Of a DNA stretch of 64,000 nt, positions 13,464 to 24,598 are shown in pieces. The DNA comes from Mangifera indica. Taxonomy: Eukaryota; Streptophyta; Magnoliopsida; Sapindales; Anacardiaceae. Numbering within the stretch: position 1 is the stretch's first letter; each line of letters begins with the position of its first letter. Under the pieces are notes generated by a model. The model was not told where the DNA came from and searched no databases. It saw only the letters and a program-made list of their open reading frames with translations. The position numbers and the translations under genes are program-made. Location: positions 21,747,463-21,811,462 of the forward strand of contig NC_058137.1 of the NCBI RefSeq assembly GCF_011075055.1, read 5' to 3'.

Positions 13464-14363
13464 TCATGGCTTGGTGACATCAAAAGGGATCCCAACATCA
13501 CCTGATCCAATGAAAAACTCAAACTCAGAAGGTAAAAGAGTTTCATTAGCATGGCCACCACCACTTGGATTCAGGTTGAAATTTGTCTCATAAGGCAGCT
13601 GCATTTGGTCAGGATGTTCATTATTATAATTAGGTATAAAATTTCCTTGGGCTAACTCCATTTGGTTTGTAGCATAATTGAAATTGGTGTCAAATATTGT
13701 TTGATCTGGAGCCCTTAGCCCTAGATTTGCCTCATTCTCACTGTGATTCACCCCTTCCATGAACCATTGATCCCACAGAGCAGACTCTATGGGATTCCTC
13801 ATGATCATGTCACCGACGGCGGTTGGAGATTGTTTGTTCTCTGCCGGTAGTGGAGGAGGAAAGGCTTCAGCTTCATGAACAGCATTAACTTGTTGACAAT
13901 AGATAAGTCTCTTCTTGATTTCCTTCCTCCTTTCCTGCAGGAACCAAAACAAACCATGCAATTCACTTGTGTTAAATTCACTTAGTCTCTTACCCAAATG
14001 AAGGTGTTGAAACAAGAGATTGGAAACATCCAATTCTTTGTTTTTTCTTTGCAACTTGTTCAACTGCTCCTCAACTTTGGTTGACCTTTCTTTGATATAC
14101 CTTTCTTGATTCATCATCTTCTTGCTGCGCTCTATCTCGGACAGGGTCTGGAACCTCGTCAGAAGTTGCTGGACCACCGGGCGAGATGGCCACATTGATG
14201 GCTCCTTGTCGTCCGGACTGCAAATAATGACAAAAGCATTCACACCACACAGTGTGGTTAGTTGACTCACTTTCTTCATTAACCCTAGCTTTCTTTTTTT
14301 CAGGCAAGCTTTTCTAGCACTGTCACTCACTATCCAAGCAAGGTTCACCTTCTTCCTCGTCAT
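13464..14363 (-). CDS. type I (M-gamma) MADS-box transcription factor, AGL80/AGL96-like
   Basis: A nuclear DNA-binding protein of 299 residues in one exon, as is usual for type I MADS genes. The MADS domain covers residues 1-60: it starts MTRKKVNLAW, has the basic helix stretch KKRKLGLMKKVSQL, then LTTLCGV, and ends with a WPS motif typical of the M-gamma group. Residues ~75-115 are charged and likely coiled coil, taking the place of the K-box of type II proteins. The C-terminus is acidic and Asn/Gln-rich. The frame stays open 30 codons upstream, but the family normally starts MTRKKV and a TATA box lies inside that extension, so I place the start at 14363. M-gamma proteins usually act in the female gametophyte and endosperm and pair with M-alpha partners; this role is inferred from the family. 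A start at 14387 is possible. Confidence 0.9.
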   Translation of the reverse strand: MTRKKVNLAWIVSDSARKACLKKRKLGLMKKVSQLTTLCGVNAFVIICSPDDKEPSMWPSRPVVQQLLTRFQTLSEIERSKKMMNQERYIKERSTKVEEQLNKLQRKNKELDVSNLLFQHLHLGKRLSEFNTSELHGLFWFLQERRKEIKKRLIYCQQVNAVHEAEAFPPPLPAENKQSPTAVGDMIMRNPIESALWDQWFMEGVNHSENEANLGLRAPDQTIFDTNFNYATNQMELAQGNFIPNYNNEHPDQMQLPYETNFNLNPSGGGHANETLLPSEFEFFIGSGDVGIPFDVTKP

Positions 14364-14412
14364 GTTTGGTTTTGTGAGTTCTTTCATGCTTGAACCCAAA
14401 AGAGAAAGTGCA

Positions 14413-14420
14413 TTTATATA
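14413..14420 (-). promoter_or_regulatory. TATA box of the MADS-box gene
   Basis: TATATAAA on the minus strand, about 50 bp upstream of the chosen ATG at 14363. Transcription would start near 14385, leaving a short leader. This makes the in-frame ATG at 14453 unlikely and leaves the one at 14387 at the very edge of the transcript. Confidence 0.6.
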
Positions 14421-14453
14421 CAGAAATAAATGAAGTACAAAATTAATTTTCAT

Positions 14454-15620
14454 TAATGTTGAGGGGCAAAAAGGGAATATAAAACACGGATTTTTAGAGT
14501 AATATTTAAATTTAATTGGTGTAATTAGAACAGGTTAAATCTATTTGTCATGATTCTTAAGAAACAATTTATAGTATAGAATTTAATTTCATTTCTGGCT
14601 TTGTTAAGGTAATTAATTTAATATCTAATGCTTTTTTTGAAATTTTATGTGGAATAATAGAAAACAATGGGCTTCTTTGAATTTTGAATTTGTAAGTAGT
14701 TTCACATATTATACTTCTTTAATAAATTGTTAAGACATTAAAAAATGCACCCAAGATAAGATCAATTCTTTTTTTCTTTTTTTTTCAGAATGTGCTTTGA
14801 TGTCATTGGAGTATAGGGTAAACTAAAATTTTAGAAATAACTTAATCAATCATTTCTAATATTCGAATTTCTAAGAGCAACCAATGATCAAACAAATATG
14901 TATATCGATCGATCAACTGTTGTTGATATTTATTTTCTTAATTAATATTTTCTTAATAACAATTAATGAAATTTCTAATTTTATCTTTTAAGGTAAAAAA
15001 TCTTTTTTATCATTGGTTGAGATTCTTATCATACCTCTTTGGGATTCGCATATATCCTTTTGTGATCGAGAATATACTATTATCTTAAAAGAGTTCAATT
15101 GGTCGATCACTATCTATAATGCATTAAGTATTACCAATAAAATAGATATTAAAAGCCATTGGCCAAATTTTCATTGAAACTTTCCAATGTTATAATCATC
15201 ATATTGAAGCACATCATGGCAAAATGTCACTATCATCTAGTTTGATAACTCATGCTCTGCATTTACATTGCTCATGCGTACATTCGATTTCCCATCGAGT
15301 CTTGCTAGAACAGATCACTTTATATTAATAATCATTTTCCAATACATGTCTTTGAAATGTATCTATTAATGATTAATTATTATTAAAGTAATCTTTTACT
15401 TTTAAAATTTCATCACAGTGTAGAACAAAATTATCAATATCCTCATTCTAAACATCTATTAAAGGCTTTTAATCCCAACGAAATAGATTTGAAACTTGAA
15501 TATTTATGAGGGTGGACCCGTGATGAATTGGAACGTCATGATATTCAATACCCTCGGCTAACCCATTAGGACCACTCCCCTCATAATTATCATTTTCTCG
15601 AAAGCTGCCAACAACTTCTA
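14454..15620. other. AT-rich intergenic DNA
   Basis: Promoter side of the MADS-box gene; no gene is seen. Contains poly-T tracts and no defined repeat. Confidence 0.5.
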
Positions 15621-15639
15621 ATTCATCCAACTTAATATA

Positions 15640-16250
15640 ATCCATTGCAATGTCATCTATCTCATCACCTCTGTCAAATGCACCACAAATTGGTTCTACT
15701 ACCCTTCAACCTTCTACATAATCCTCAACAACTACAGCAACCTTACACTAACCTAAAGACCGTCATGGAAGTTTTTCTATCATCTTCTTGCACCGCACTT
15801 TACGGTTGTCTCCAAATTTATACTATCTAAAAAGTTAACATTGTCCATGCTTGAGGATAAGTCCACCCTATGTTGTCTTTCAAGATGCTATTGTTCATAG
15901 TCGGTTTTCATTTCTTTACAGCTCACTGGCACAATAAGACCTGACATTTACCTTTTTTGTCCTTTGGATACCCTCATCAGAACCCGAACATCATAGTCAT
16001 CTCAAACCTCATAAGGCAAATTTTTTAGTGTGCTTGCATTTTGCATAAATAAGTGTACATCATTATAGCTTCGGTTGATATTCAATCAAAAATAGATGAC
16101 GTTTATCAATCCATCATAATTAATTTCTAGGCGAACTATAACCCATCTTTGAACCTTGCCTTTGTACTTTGAAGTATTGTTAGCTCTAGTAATCCACCAC
16201 CCATCATTTCCAATCATAAATATTGCTTCAACCATTTTCTATCATAATAC
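15640..16250 (-). pseudogene. decayed Mutator-like transposase N-terminal region
   Basis: On the minus strand a broken frame can be followed: GWWITRANNTSKYKGKVQRW, then VIVRLEINYDGLINVIY, a stop, LNINRSYNDVHLFMQ and, after a further break, DDYDVRVLMRV. The pattern of a ubiquitin-like N-terminal domain ending in a DD.DV motif is that of plant MULE proteins. Stops interrupt it, and no catalytic DDE or SWIM zinc-finger region was found. The family call rests on pattern memory only. Confidence 0.4.
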
Positions 16251-16992
16251 TACAGAAAGAAACACGATCAATTTAGGGTTTTGAAATGATGAAACGATGT
16301 GAGAATTGCACTAGCATCCCTAAAAAACCTAGAATGAACAATTATATTCCCATATGCATTTCATGTTTCCCCCTTGGATTATTGCACATTTACCTTAAAT
16401 CCTAACAGTTTAAAAATTCATTTTTGGTCCAAAACACTTACCTGCCAAGACACATTCACACCAAGATGCATATACGCTCACTTGCATTTGCACACACACA
16501 TAGACGCCCACTTGCATATATGCCTACTGCATATCATTTTCCAAGAAAACTGTAGTTCTGATTTTCCTTCAACTTGAACATTAAATTTTCTCTACTTTGA
16601 CACTTACAACAGTTTATGTATGTATAACAATCATGTAACTAATGTAAGTTCGAAAATACGAAAAAATACAACACATTCTATCAAAAACATCAAGATTTCA
16701 TTGTGATTTACTTGAAACTTTTATCAATAACACAAAAGAATGAAATTCTTCTGTTTGATGTAAATTGAGTAAGGAAACTTATTTGGAATGTAATGATCTT
16801 GTTGTAGAAAGTATTTGAAATTTTTTGCAACTTCACCGGTGAGTTTTTTGAATGAAAAATGGTGGAGGTTAGGGTGATAAAGTTATTGGTAAGGATTTAA
16901 TAAGTATGAAATCCAGTTTTGGGATAGAAAAGTATAATGAAAAAAAAGTTGGATAAAAAGGTACATAAAAAAAAAAAAAGTTATTTTAATTA

Positions 16993-17666
16993 GGTTTAAA
17001 GTCTTATTCCCATCCAAGATATAGTGAAATCCTAAATTTATACCCATTAACTTTTCAAAAACCAAACACCCACCTATCACCCAACTTTTTTAAAAATTTT
17101 TTATTAGTATTAAGAGTAAAATCATCATTTTATTAGAAATATTAAAAAAATTATAATTTTATCTCATTTGCCCCCTAATTTTTGAAAACTAATAATTTCA
17201 TCCCAACCTCAACTTTTTCAATTTTGAAAAACGACATTTTCTCTCAAAATCCGTAGTTTTTTTTTTTCCCTCTTCGATGACCATCTAAAGATGAGACAAG
17301 GAGACGTCTCTTCCTGGACAAAGATGAAGACTTCTCTTTGTCTTATTTTTAAATGGTCTCCGTGGTCAAATGGTTATTGGAGAGAGTAGAAAGAAACTTT
17401 AGGGATTTGGGGGGGCAAGGGGAAAAGTCTTTTTTCAAAATTGGAAAAATTGAAACTAGGGTGAAATTGTCAGTTTTCAAACCTTGAGGGGGGAATGAGG
17501 TAAAATTATATTTTTTAATATTTCTGGTAAAATAATGGTTTACCATTAGCTCTAACAAAAAATTTTAATAGAAGTTGAATAACGGATAGATGTTTGAGTT
17601 TTTAAAAGATAACGAGTATGAGTTTGAGATTTCACGATACCTTGGGTGGGAATAAGTCTTTTGGCC
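16993..17666. mobile_element. Mutator-type foldback element with 9-bp target duplication
   Basis: A 674-bp non-autonomous element. The right end, read inward, is GGCCAAAAGACTTATTCCCA; the left end is GGTTTAAAGTCTTATTCCCA. The two arms pair over about 280 bp each with a small loop near 17270-17340. It is flanked by an exact 9-bp direct repeat TTTTAATTA (16984-16992 and 17667-17675). Long terminal inverted repeats with a 9-bp duplication are the hallmark of the Mutator superfamily. No transposase is encoded. Related copies lie at 38668-39333 and 51340-51770. Confidence 0.88.
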
Positions 17667-18120
17667 TTTTAATTAACAGCCCTGTATGAACTCACCAGGT
17701 GAGTTCTATGCACTGCATACTACAATTGAATGGGAACCATGGCCATAGACAATCTTAACGTACGAGTTTCAATATACCAGATACTACTGCAATTGTCATA
17801 AAAACTTTTTATTTTCACAAATAAAAATGATGTCATATACAAATATAACTTAATACAATTATGTTTCTTGGCTCTACTAGGAGATGTTTTCAGAATCTGT
17901 ATTTAGATATAAAAATTCAACAGAGCCAGCATCATGAAAAAAGAACTCAAATGTAATAATCTTCAAATGATTGTTTAGTAAGAAAATTTACACGCCATAA
18001 CTTTCAAGAAACATAAACAAGAGAAAAATCTAAAAGACAGAGAGAGATGTAGAGTTAATTTCCTTTAAAATACAGGGAAAAATTACACGAGGAAAGATCT
18101 ACAAACAATCTTAAGTACAA

Positions 18121-20265
18121 CTAGAAGAAATTGTTATACTGGCTTGTAAGAGAATCCTTGAGATTTGAATAAAGGCCATAGAGTGAGTATTGTCCAAGGT
18201 TATTTACTTCATACCACGAGTTGAGAACTGAGAAGTGTTTATCCGTGCCAGAAAACGCCAACTGTATTCCAAGGCTGCAATCTACAGAACCTCCACGGTT
18301 CTTGCAGCTCGAAGTTCTGATGGCACAATCAACATTGTTGAGGCAGACAAAGTTAGATTGTCCTGCACATTTAGCACAGCCATCCCTTTTCCAATACAAG
18401 TTCTGTAGCCTACCCTTCTTAAACTCAAGCACCTGCAATTAACAATCAATTGTTAAAGATCTTTACATAACCTAAAGTTGAGGAGATCCAAAAGAGTCTG
18501 GATTCTTTATTACCAGGGTAAAGCTGGTTACGGTGTATGTAGTGTTTGCAACAAAGGCAGAGGGGGACCTAGCAGCATATTTGCGACCAGCAAATGCAAC
18601 CATATACCCACCGTAAGTATCCTGCAAGGCATAGTTACTATGAGATGACAAGTTATTAGACAAAAAGAAGAAACGCCTTTTTAAGAAGTTGTCCAAGAAA
18701 TGCCAAAGAAGGTTGATATTCCTTTCAAGTGAATTGCTTTGCAAGGATTAGAACCTAAATTGTTAAACACAGAATTATGTTTACACAACCATCTTCAGTC
18801 TTTTCAGAAGATAGCATGATGCCTAACTTTTGTGGCTAGTATACATCAAGTATTAGCATCAATAACACTGCAAGGGCATGGTTCATCCCATGCTTACCAA
18901 AATTTACATACAAAAATTTATACTCAACTGCAGCCGCTATAACATAGAAACTGGTTCATTCAACAATAGCATAGGTATTATACAGAAATTAACGGTCATT
19001 CTACGATAAAATCGGTATTGATAATAAGCACAGAGTTGTACAATGTATAAGTCTTACCCTCCTGTTTTCAAGTTGCACATTTCACATCACAATATAGGTA
19101 AAAAAGTTTTGCAAGTTTCCCATTTTTCCAGCATTAACATGAAAACCTTCACAGCAATAACTAATCAACATCACCAGCAATTTCGAATTGAAACCAATTC
19201 TTAAGACTAAAGCTTAAGCTAATCAAACTCTTAAACGATGAAAGACAAATCATTCAATTAATTACCACATAAACTAAGGATAACCTTACAAGAAAAAGAA
19301 TATTAATCCAGCAAAAGTTCTTAAAACTTGAAACGTTATAGAACAAATAAATTAAAACTTACCAACACCTTCACAATGAAACCAATTCTTAAGCATAAGT
19401 TCATCCACTTTCCAAGCTATATATGACTATCCATCCAAATAATTACCAAAAAAAAAGTAGAAAACACACTAAGCCATTAGCTTAATGACAGCAAAAAAAA
19501 TCTAAATTAATTAAAACCCATATAAACAAACGCGAAATTAATCTAATAAAAGTTCTTAAAATCGCATAGAAGCCAATTCTGAAGCACTAGTTCATAGAAT
19601 TCTCAAATTATGAAAGACTAATTACCCAATCAATAACCATAAATCATATCCAAAAGCCCAGCTAGCTGCTAGCTGAAAAAGTGCAACAAAAACCTAATAA
19701 ACCTAAAAACCAGAAGCATAATTAATCCAGACAAAAGCTTCTACTTCTAATTAAACCATAAAAAAAGATTCTAATCATTCAATTAGTAACCACAAAACAA
19801 TCACAAAACCTTCAAAGCAATTAGGTTCAGAACGGCGACAAAAACCTAAATTAACAAAAACCCACATAAGCAAACTCAAACTAACACAACGAAACTTTCA
19901 AATTCTAACTAATCTAACAGTAACTGTAGCTAAAGGATATTTGTACAGAAAGGAAAGAAAGTAACCGGATAGAACGAAGAAGTATTGATAGTGAGGAGAG
20001 AGATCTCGTCAACTTTGGGTCTGAAAACGGCGATCTGCGAGTTTGCGGAGGAGAGAGAGAGTCTACGGTCGCAGGGAGACAACTGAAGGGAGTTGTTGTA
20101 AATGAAACTTGTTCTCTGAGCGAAGGCGATACCGAAACTGAAGCCGTCGTCGATCTGAACCGTGGTGTCGGCGCATGGAGAGTAAACGTTGTTGGTATCG
20201 CCGGATTCAACAAGGAAAGATGAAGTTGTCAGAAGAAGAAGGAAGAGAATCGTCTCCGTCGTCAT
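18121..20265 (-). CDS. Expp1-like secreted protein (plant-specific)
   Basis: A 239-residue protein from three exons: 20265-19966, 18621-18514 and 18432-18121. Introns are 1,344 and 81 nt, both GT..AG in phase 0. The N-terminus (MTTETILFLLLLTTSSFLVE) is a clear signal peptide, so the product enters the secretory path. Exon 2 has the conserved GGYMVAFAGRKYAARSPSAF stretch. Exon 3 is cysteine-rich (DGCAKCAGQSNFVC, then CAIRTSSCKNRGGSVDCSLG) and ends near SLTSQYNNFF. I recognise this as the plant family annotated Expp1 protein precursor (Arabidopsis At3g44150-like, from memory). Its molecular function is not known to me. An in-frame ATG 17 codons upstream (20316) gives a worse signal peptide. The gene is divergent from the ATL gene. 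Confidence 0.88.
19190..19790. repeat. diverged ~188-bp tandem repeats inside Expp1 intron 1
   Basis: Three to four units start at 19190, 19378 and about 19569, each with GAAACCAATTCTTAAG or a variant (GAAGCCAATTCTGAAG). Each then has a CATTCAATTAATTACCA-like part and a TTAATCCAGCAAAAGTTCTT-like part. A partial fourth unit is at 19750-19790. Copies differ at many positions, so this is an old internal expansion of the intron. Confidence 0.7.
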
Positions 20266-20699
20266 TGTTGTCACCGTCGTTATTATTGTAAAAAGTTGAA
20301 GCTTTAAGTTGGTCAAGTTGCGTTAGTTTTGTTTTTCACTGTGTGAAAGCAAGCTGCTGGAAAAATTATTTGAAAGGAGTAAATTCCATTTCCCACCCAA
20401 GGTTTAGATCAACTTTCCACCCCTAGTTAGCATAAATAACATTTTAACCCTGACAAACCTAATAATGTATTGCAAGACCGTATCTTTACTTCAACCCAAA
20501 TACATTCTCAATTAAAAATTTCACCGATACTTCCTCTCACGCATCTCTTTCTATATTTCATTTTATAGTTGACTTTTTAAGCCTTGACATCCCCAAATAA
20601 AACTTTCTTCTAAATCAATTTCAATGGCTGGCCAAACCATTCTTCTGTTTTTGTTTCCTTCAATTACATTTCACATTGTTATCATCATTTACAGAGATC
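20266..20699. promoter_or_regulatory. shared divergent promoter region of Expp1 and ATL genes
   Basis: Only 434 bp separate the two start codons, which point away from each other, so both promoters and leaders must lie here. A segment at 20385-20460 (TTTCCCACCCAAGGTTTA) resembles the end of the foldback elements found elsewhere in the window, so part of the promoter may derive from a transposon end. Confidence 0.5.
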
Positions 20700-21209
20700 A
20701 TGAGCAACACCACAAATGACTCATCTGGATTCTTAGCTTCAAACGATATAGGAGGGTTTGGTTATGGCATCGGGGTTTCAGTCGGAATTCTTCTACTCAT
20801 CACAACAATCACTTTAGCTTCCTATTTTTGCACCAGGGCTCAGCAACAAGGGGGGCAGCAGCAGCCGCCGCCGCAGCAGGGGCAGGATCATGACCCTCCA
20901 AATTTAGTCATCGATGTAGGCCTCGATGAGGCCACCATCAAGAGTTACCCGAAGTTGCTTTATTCCGAAGCCAAGCTTCAGAAAAATGACTCCACCGCCA
21001 TGTGTTGCTCTATATGTTTAGCAGATTACAAAAACTCCGATATGCTTAGGCTTCTGCCGGACTGCAACCATCTATTTCATGTCAAATGCGTCGATCCATG
21101 GCTGAGATTGCACCCAAGTTGCCCCGTCTGTCGAACGTCTCCACTGCCAACGCCGCAATCCACGCCTCTAGCTGAAGTTGCTCCGTTGGCAGCAAGCAGG
21201 CGAAATTAG
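20700..21209 (+). CDS. ATL-family RING-H2 finger E3 ubiquitin ligase, ATL67-71-like
   Basis: A 169-residue, intronless membrane-anchored ubiquitin ligase. A hydrophobic segment spans residues ~23-43. A Gln/Pro-rich linker (48-61) follows, then the GLD motif (74-76) in GLDEATIKSYPKLLYSEAK, a mark of ATL proteins. The RING-H2 domain has C103, C106, C122, H124, H127, C130, C141 and C144, with W134 in the position used for E2 contact. The first ATG of the frame is at 20700; the frame is open eight codons further upstream but begins there with TTG, which a plant gene would not use. It would transfer ubiquitin from an E2 to unknown targets at a membrane. It is closest in feel to the Arabidopsis ATL67-ATL72 group. 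No sign of decay. Confidence 0.92.
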   Translation: MSNTTNDSSGFLASNDIGGFGYGIGVSVGILLLITTITLASYFCTRAQQQGGQQQPPPQQGQDHDPPNLVIDVGLDEATIKSYPKLLYSEAKLQKNDSTAMCCSICLADYKNSDMLRLLPDCNHLFHVKCVDPWLRLHPSCPVCRTSPLPTPQSTPLAEVAPLAASRRN

Positions 21210-21644
21210 TTGATAATTATTTCATCTGAGTAAACAGATCGTTGTAACTTGGAAATTTTTTCGTTTTTCCTTTTCATGTAGAATTAATGATATTTAGCAG
21301 GAAATTGATCATGGCCTCTTATGCAAAACGTCTCAAAATCTTAGAGCAATCCACATATTCCAATTCAATGCATTTAAGCTTATAGTTGATTTGATAACCG
21401 CGAAGATTGATACGAATTTGGGAGCCATTTTCTCATGAAAATATGCAGCAAAGTACATAGCTTCAAAACAGAGCAAAACAAAACAAGACAGACAGTAAGG
21501 TCAAGAAACCAAAGCAATAAATGCCAGTATGGCAGAGATTTCTGCTCACATTTACAGCATCATTTCTCTGTAGATGTTTGATATCATGCAATACAACCCA
21601 ATTTAAGCAGGTATTTTGGCTTGCCCAAGTTGTCAGTAAATAGA

Positions 21645-21810
21645 TGCATTCTAAATAAGGGTAGATTCAATTCAAGCTTATTCAAATTTTAAAATAAAAT
21701 CGGCTCAAATAAAATAATATTATTTTGATTTATACATATTAAAATAATATTATTTTGGTCATATTTTATTTGGCTCAAATTCAATCCTAAATTTAAGTAA
21801 TAATTGTTTA
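21645..21810. repeat. family B repeat (short copy)
   Basis: Contains AATAATATTATTTTGATTTA followed by a near copy of ATTAAAATAATATTATTTTG, the same internal arrangement as in the family B copies at 23845 and 48775. Confidence 0.45.
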
Positions 21811-22026
21811 TAACAATTAGATCTAAACTATTATGAAGTGTTTAAAGTAGATTATTTATGAATGGATGATACAAAGATGTGATGGAGCTTCACAAAAATG
21901 TACCAAATAATACCTTTCACTAGTGAACAATGTGTCCAAGAAACAAGAAACCAGCCTATTCCAAGAGAAAAGTCAAATTAGTTTTCTTTTTTAAATATTG
22001 AGTCACTTTAATTAAAAATGAAAAAA

Positions 22027-22052
22027 GATTTTTTTTTTTTTTTTTTTTTTTT
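22027..22052. repeat. poly-T tract
   Basis: An uninterrupted T run of about 25 bases. Confidence 0.9.
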
Positions 22053-23410
22053 ATAATCAGGAACTGTCCAATGTCGTTGGACAGACAAACTTTGAGGCAC
22101 TGTATATGGTCCCGTTAAGATCCATAAAAGATGAAAATTCCATAGACAACTCTTGAAGGACAGAAAAGTCTTTTCAACTCTACTTCTCTCATTCCAACGG
22201 TTGTTTTTCTTATAATAATTCGAAATCATGTAACATTACGTTGTGAGAGCAAACAGCTAAAAATATAATAGCAATTAGTTGCACAATTCATGGCGCATGT
22301 ATTATAATTGTCTGGTCAAAACAAAAACAATTCCTTGTTTCCTAATCTTTGTTCACCAACTCAAAGACACATTATTATTATTATATTATATATATTTAAA
22401 AATAAAATAAAATACACCTATTGATTAGTTTTAAATTTAAAGTTTAAACTATATTATCAGTAGTCTATCATACACGATATGTATTTTAGATACGATATAA
22501 TACAAATAAAAAATAATTCGTACTATAAGATGTATCGAATTAAAACAATACATTAGATCTATTATATTAATTTTAATTTTAATTAATTTTGTTACTTTGA
22601 TTTATATTAATTTTAATTAAAAATAATAAAAATTTTACTATTACAAATATAAATAACAGTGTGAATGAGATATAATTGTATATTTGAAAAAACTATATTT
22701 TTTGAAAATATAAGGAATCTAAATAATAATTTTAAGGGGTTTTTATATTCAAAAAAGTTTAAAGTGTTTTTAAAATTAAAAAAAAAATTAATACATTTAT
22801 CGATAGTTTTAAAAATGATAATTATGATTTTAAAGAATTTAATAAAACACAATAAATTAGGAATATAAATATTATATAACAAATTATTAAGCCTATAATT
22901 AATTTTTTCAAAATTATAAAGTGTTATTTACAGCCCCAAAGAACTTAATAAAACACAAAGAATTAAGGTGGTAAATATTATATTATAAATTATTAAAATT
23001 ATAGTTATTTTTTCAAAATTATAAAATGGATATAATAATTTAAAAAATAGAAAAAATATTTATTTATCTTTAGAAAATTAAACAAAATAATATTTTTATT
23101 TTTATAATATTATTCACAGTTTAGTCTAGTAAAAGTATTATTATAATATTTTAAATCTTTAAAACGTGAAGATAGTTAATTATATACATTATAATATTTA
23201 AATCAAATCAGATAAACTCCCTTCTACTTTTTAACTAATGATTAGTTTTAACATATTTGCAAAAATTAATGTTTTCAAACATGAAGGTGGGAATCTGTTA
23301 TTTAATCAGACGTTGAGTGGCACATCACATAGGTATTTAGCTTTTTTCTTTCATTAAAGATAGTTTATATCAAATCTTTTGTATTGCTTATTGTCTTTTA
23401 TATATCGATA

Positions 23411-23578
23411 AAATTATGTGTATCTATTTTAGATATACAAATATGTACATATTTATATGTGTCATCATATAATTAGATAATTTTGAATTAAAAATAAAAC
23501 AATAATCAATCATATGATGATACATATAAGTGTGTATATATTTATATATCCAAAATAGGTATACATAGTATTACTCTT
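23411..23578. repeat. AT-rich palindromic MITE, family A
   Basis: Inverted orientation of the family core: ATTTTGAATTAAAAATAAAA, with ends ATGTGTATCTATTTTAGATA and ATCCAAAATAGGTATACATA that are inverted copies of each other. Confidence 0.65.
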
Positions 23579-23844
23579 TATATATATCGGATTAAAAAAT
23601 TAATGATCGGAGTGTGCGCTTTGATCATTGATGGTGATTAACAATCCAAGGGACGAGCTTACGCATTACATACATGTGGGTGCACCATAACATTTCAACG
23701 ATATTTGGCAACTGCAAGAAAAGTATATAAGAAAAACAAAAGTACATGCTCAATTATTATAATACTAATGTTATACTTTAAATTATTTTTATCATATTTT
23801 GGATGGATAATTTATGTGATAAAAAATAAAATTTTATATATTAG

Positions 23845-24185
23845 AAGTAGGATTAGATTCAAATTGAATTTATTTAAATTCGAGCTAAAGTTTAACTCGA
23901 ACAAATCTGAAATGAGTTAGCCTATACGAGCTTGGTCTAGTTAAAGCTATTCGCCAAATTTTTCATTAAAAATTTTGATACAAAACGATATCGTTTTGAT
24001 TAATATGTATTAAAACAACGTCATTTTAATAATGAAAAAATAGTTTAATCGAATTCAAATAGAATTCGAGTTTAGTTTTCACGAGTTAGATGAGCTCGAG
24101 CTCAACTATATATAAATCAAATTAAATTTGAACTCAAATAAATTCAACTCAATTCAAAATTAACTCTAATTGAACGGTATAAATT
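23845..24185. repeat. family B repeat (AACTCGAGTT / AAAACGATATCGTTTT type)
   Basis: About 340 bp with many inverted CTCGAG/GAATTCGAG words at both ends and a central ACAAAACGATATCGTTTTGA palindrome followed by TTAAAACAACGTCATTTTAA. The right end reads TTGAACGGTAT. The copy at 48775-49145 shares this layout and end. Likely a small non-autonomous DNA transposon; superfamily uncertain. Confidence 0.55.
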
Positions 24186-24598
24186 TAAATTATTTTTAAT
24201 AATATATTAAAACCAAACCTTTAATTTATCTATTTTTATAAATTAAGAAAAGTTAAATACGTTAATTAATTATCTAGTTAAACCTCTTTCACCGAACGTT
24301 CAATTCCAATTCAAACCCAACTACCAATCATGCTGGCCCCAAATCGTCTGTGTCCGATCTTACAGCTAACTAATTCCTAGGGGTTCCATTCACTCAACGG
24401 GTTACATCAACGGTGGAGATGGCATACAGTTTCTACAGCAGTTACTACTTAAAACCGACTGCACACTAGAGTATCCGAGCGCTCTTTACCACCATATATT
24501 AAAACTCAGAAGTAGTCAACTCGCCCTCTGTAAGAAAATAAAAGATAGATAAAAAATCCTACAATCAAAGCCTAAGTCGGAGTAACTTTGAATTGATC

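Larger units (their letters stand above)
21210..24598. other. AT-rich intergenic region with repeats
   Basis: No gene is seen between the ATL and ML genes. Contains a poly-T run, one family A MITE and two family B repeats (listed separately). The last ~250 bp is the ML promoter and leader; ATATATTAAA at ~24494 is a possible TATA box. Confidence 0.5.

Noticed and set aside
20676..20699. Upstream extension of the ATL protein by eight residues
   Set aside because: It would start at TTG. Plant nuclear genes start at ATG, so 20700 is used.
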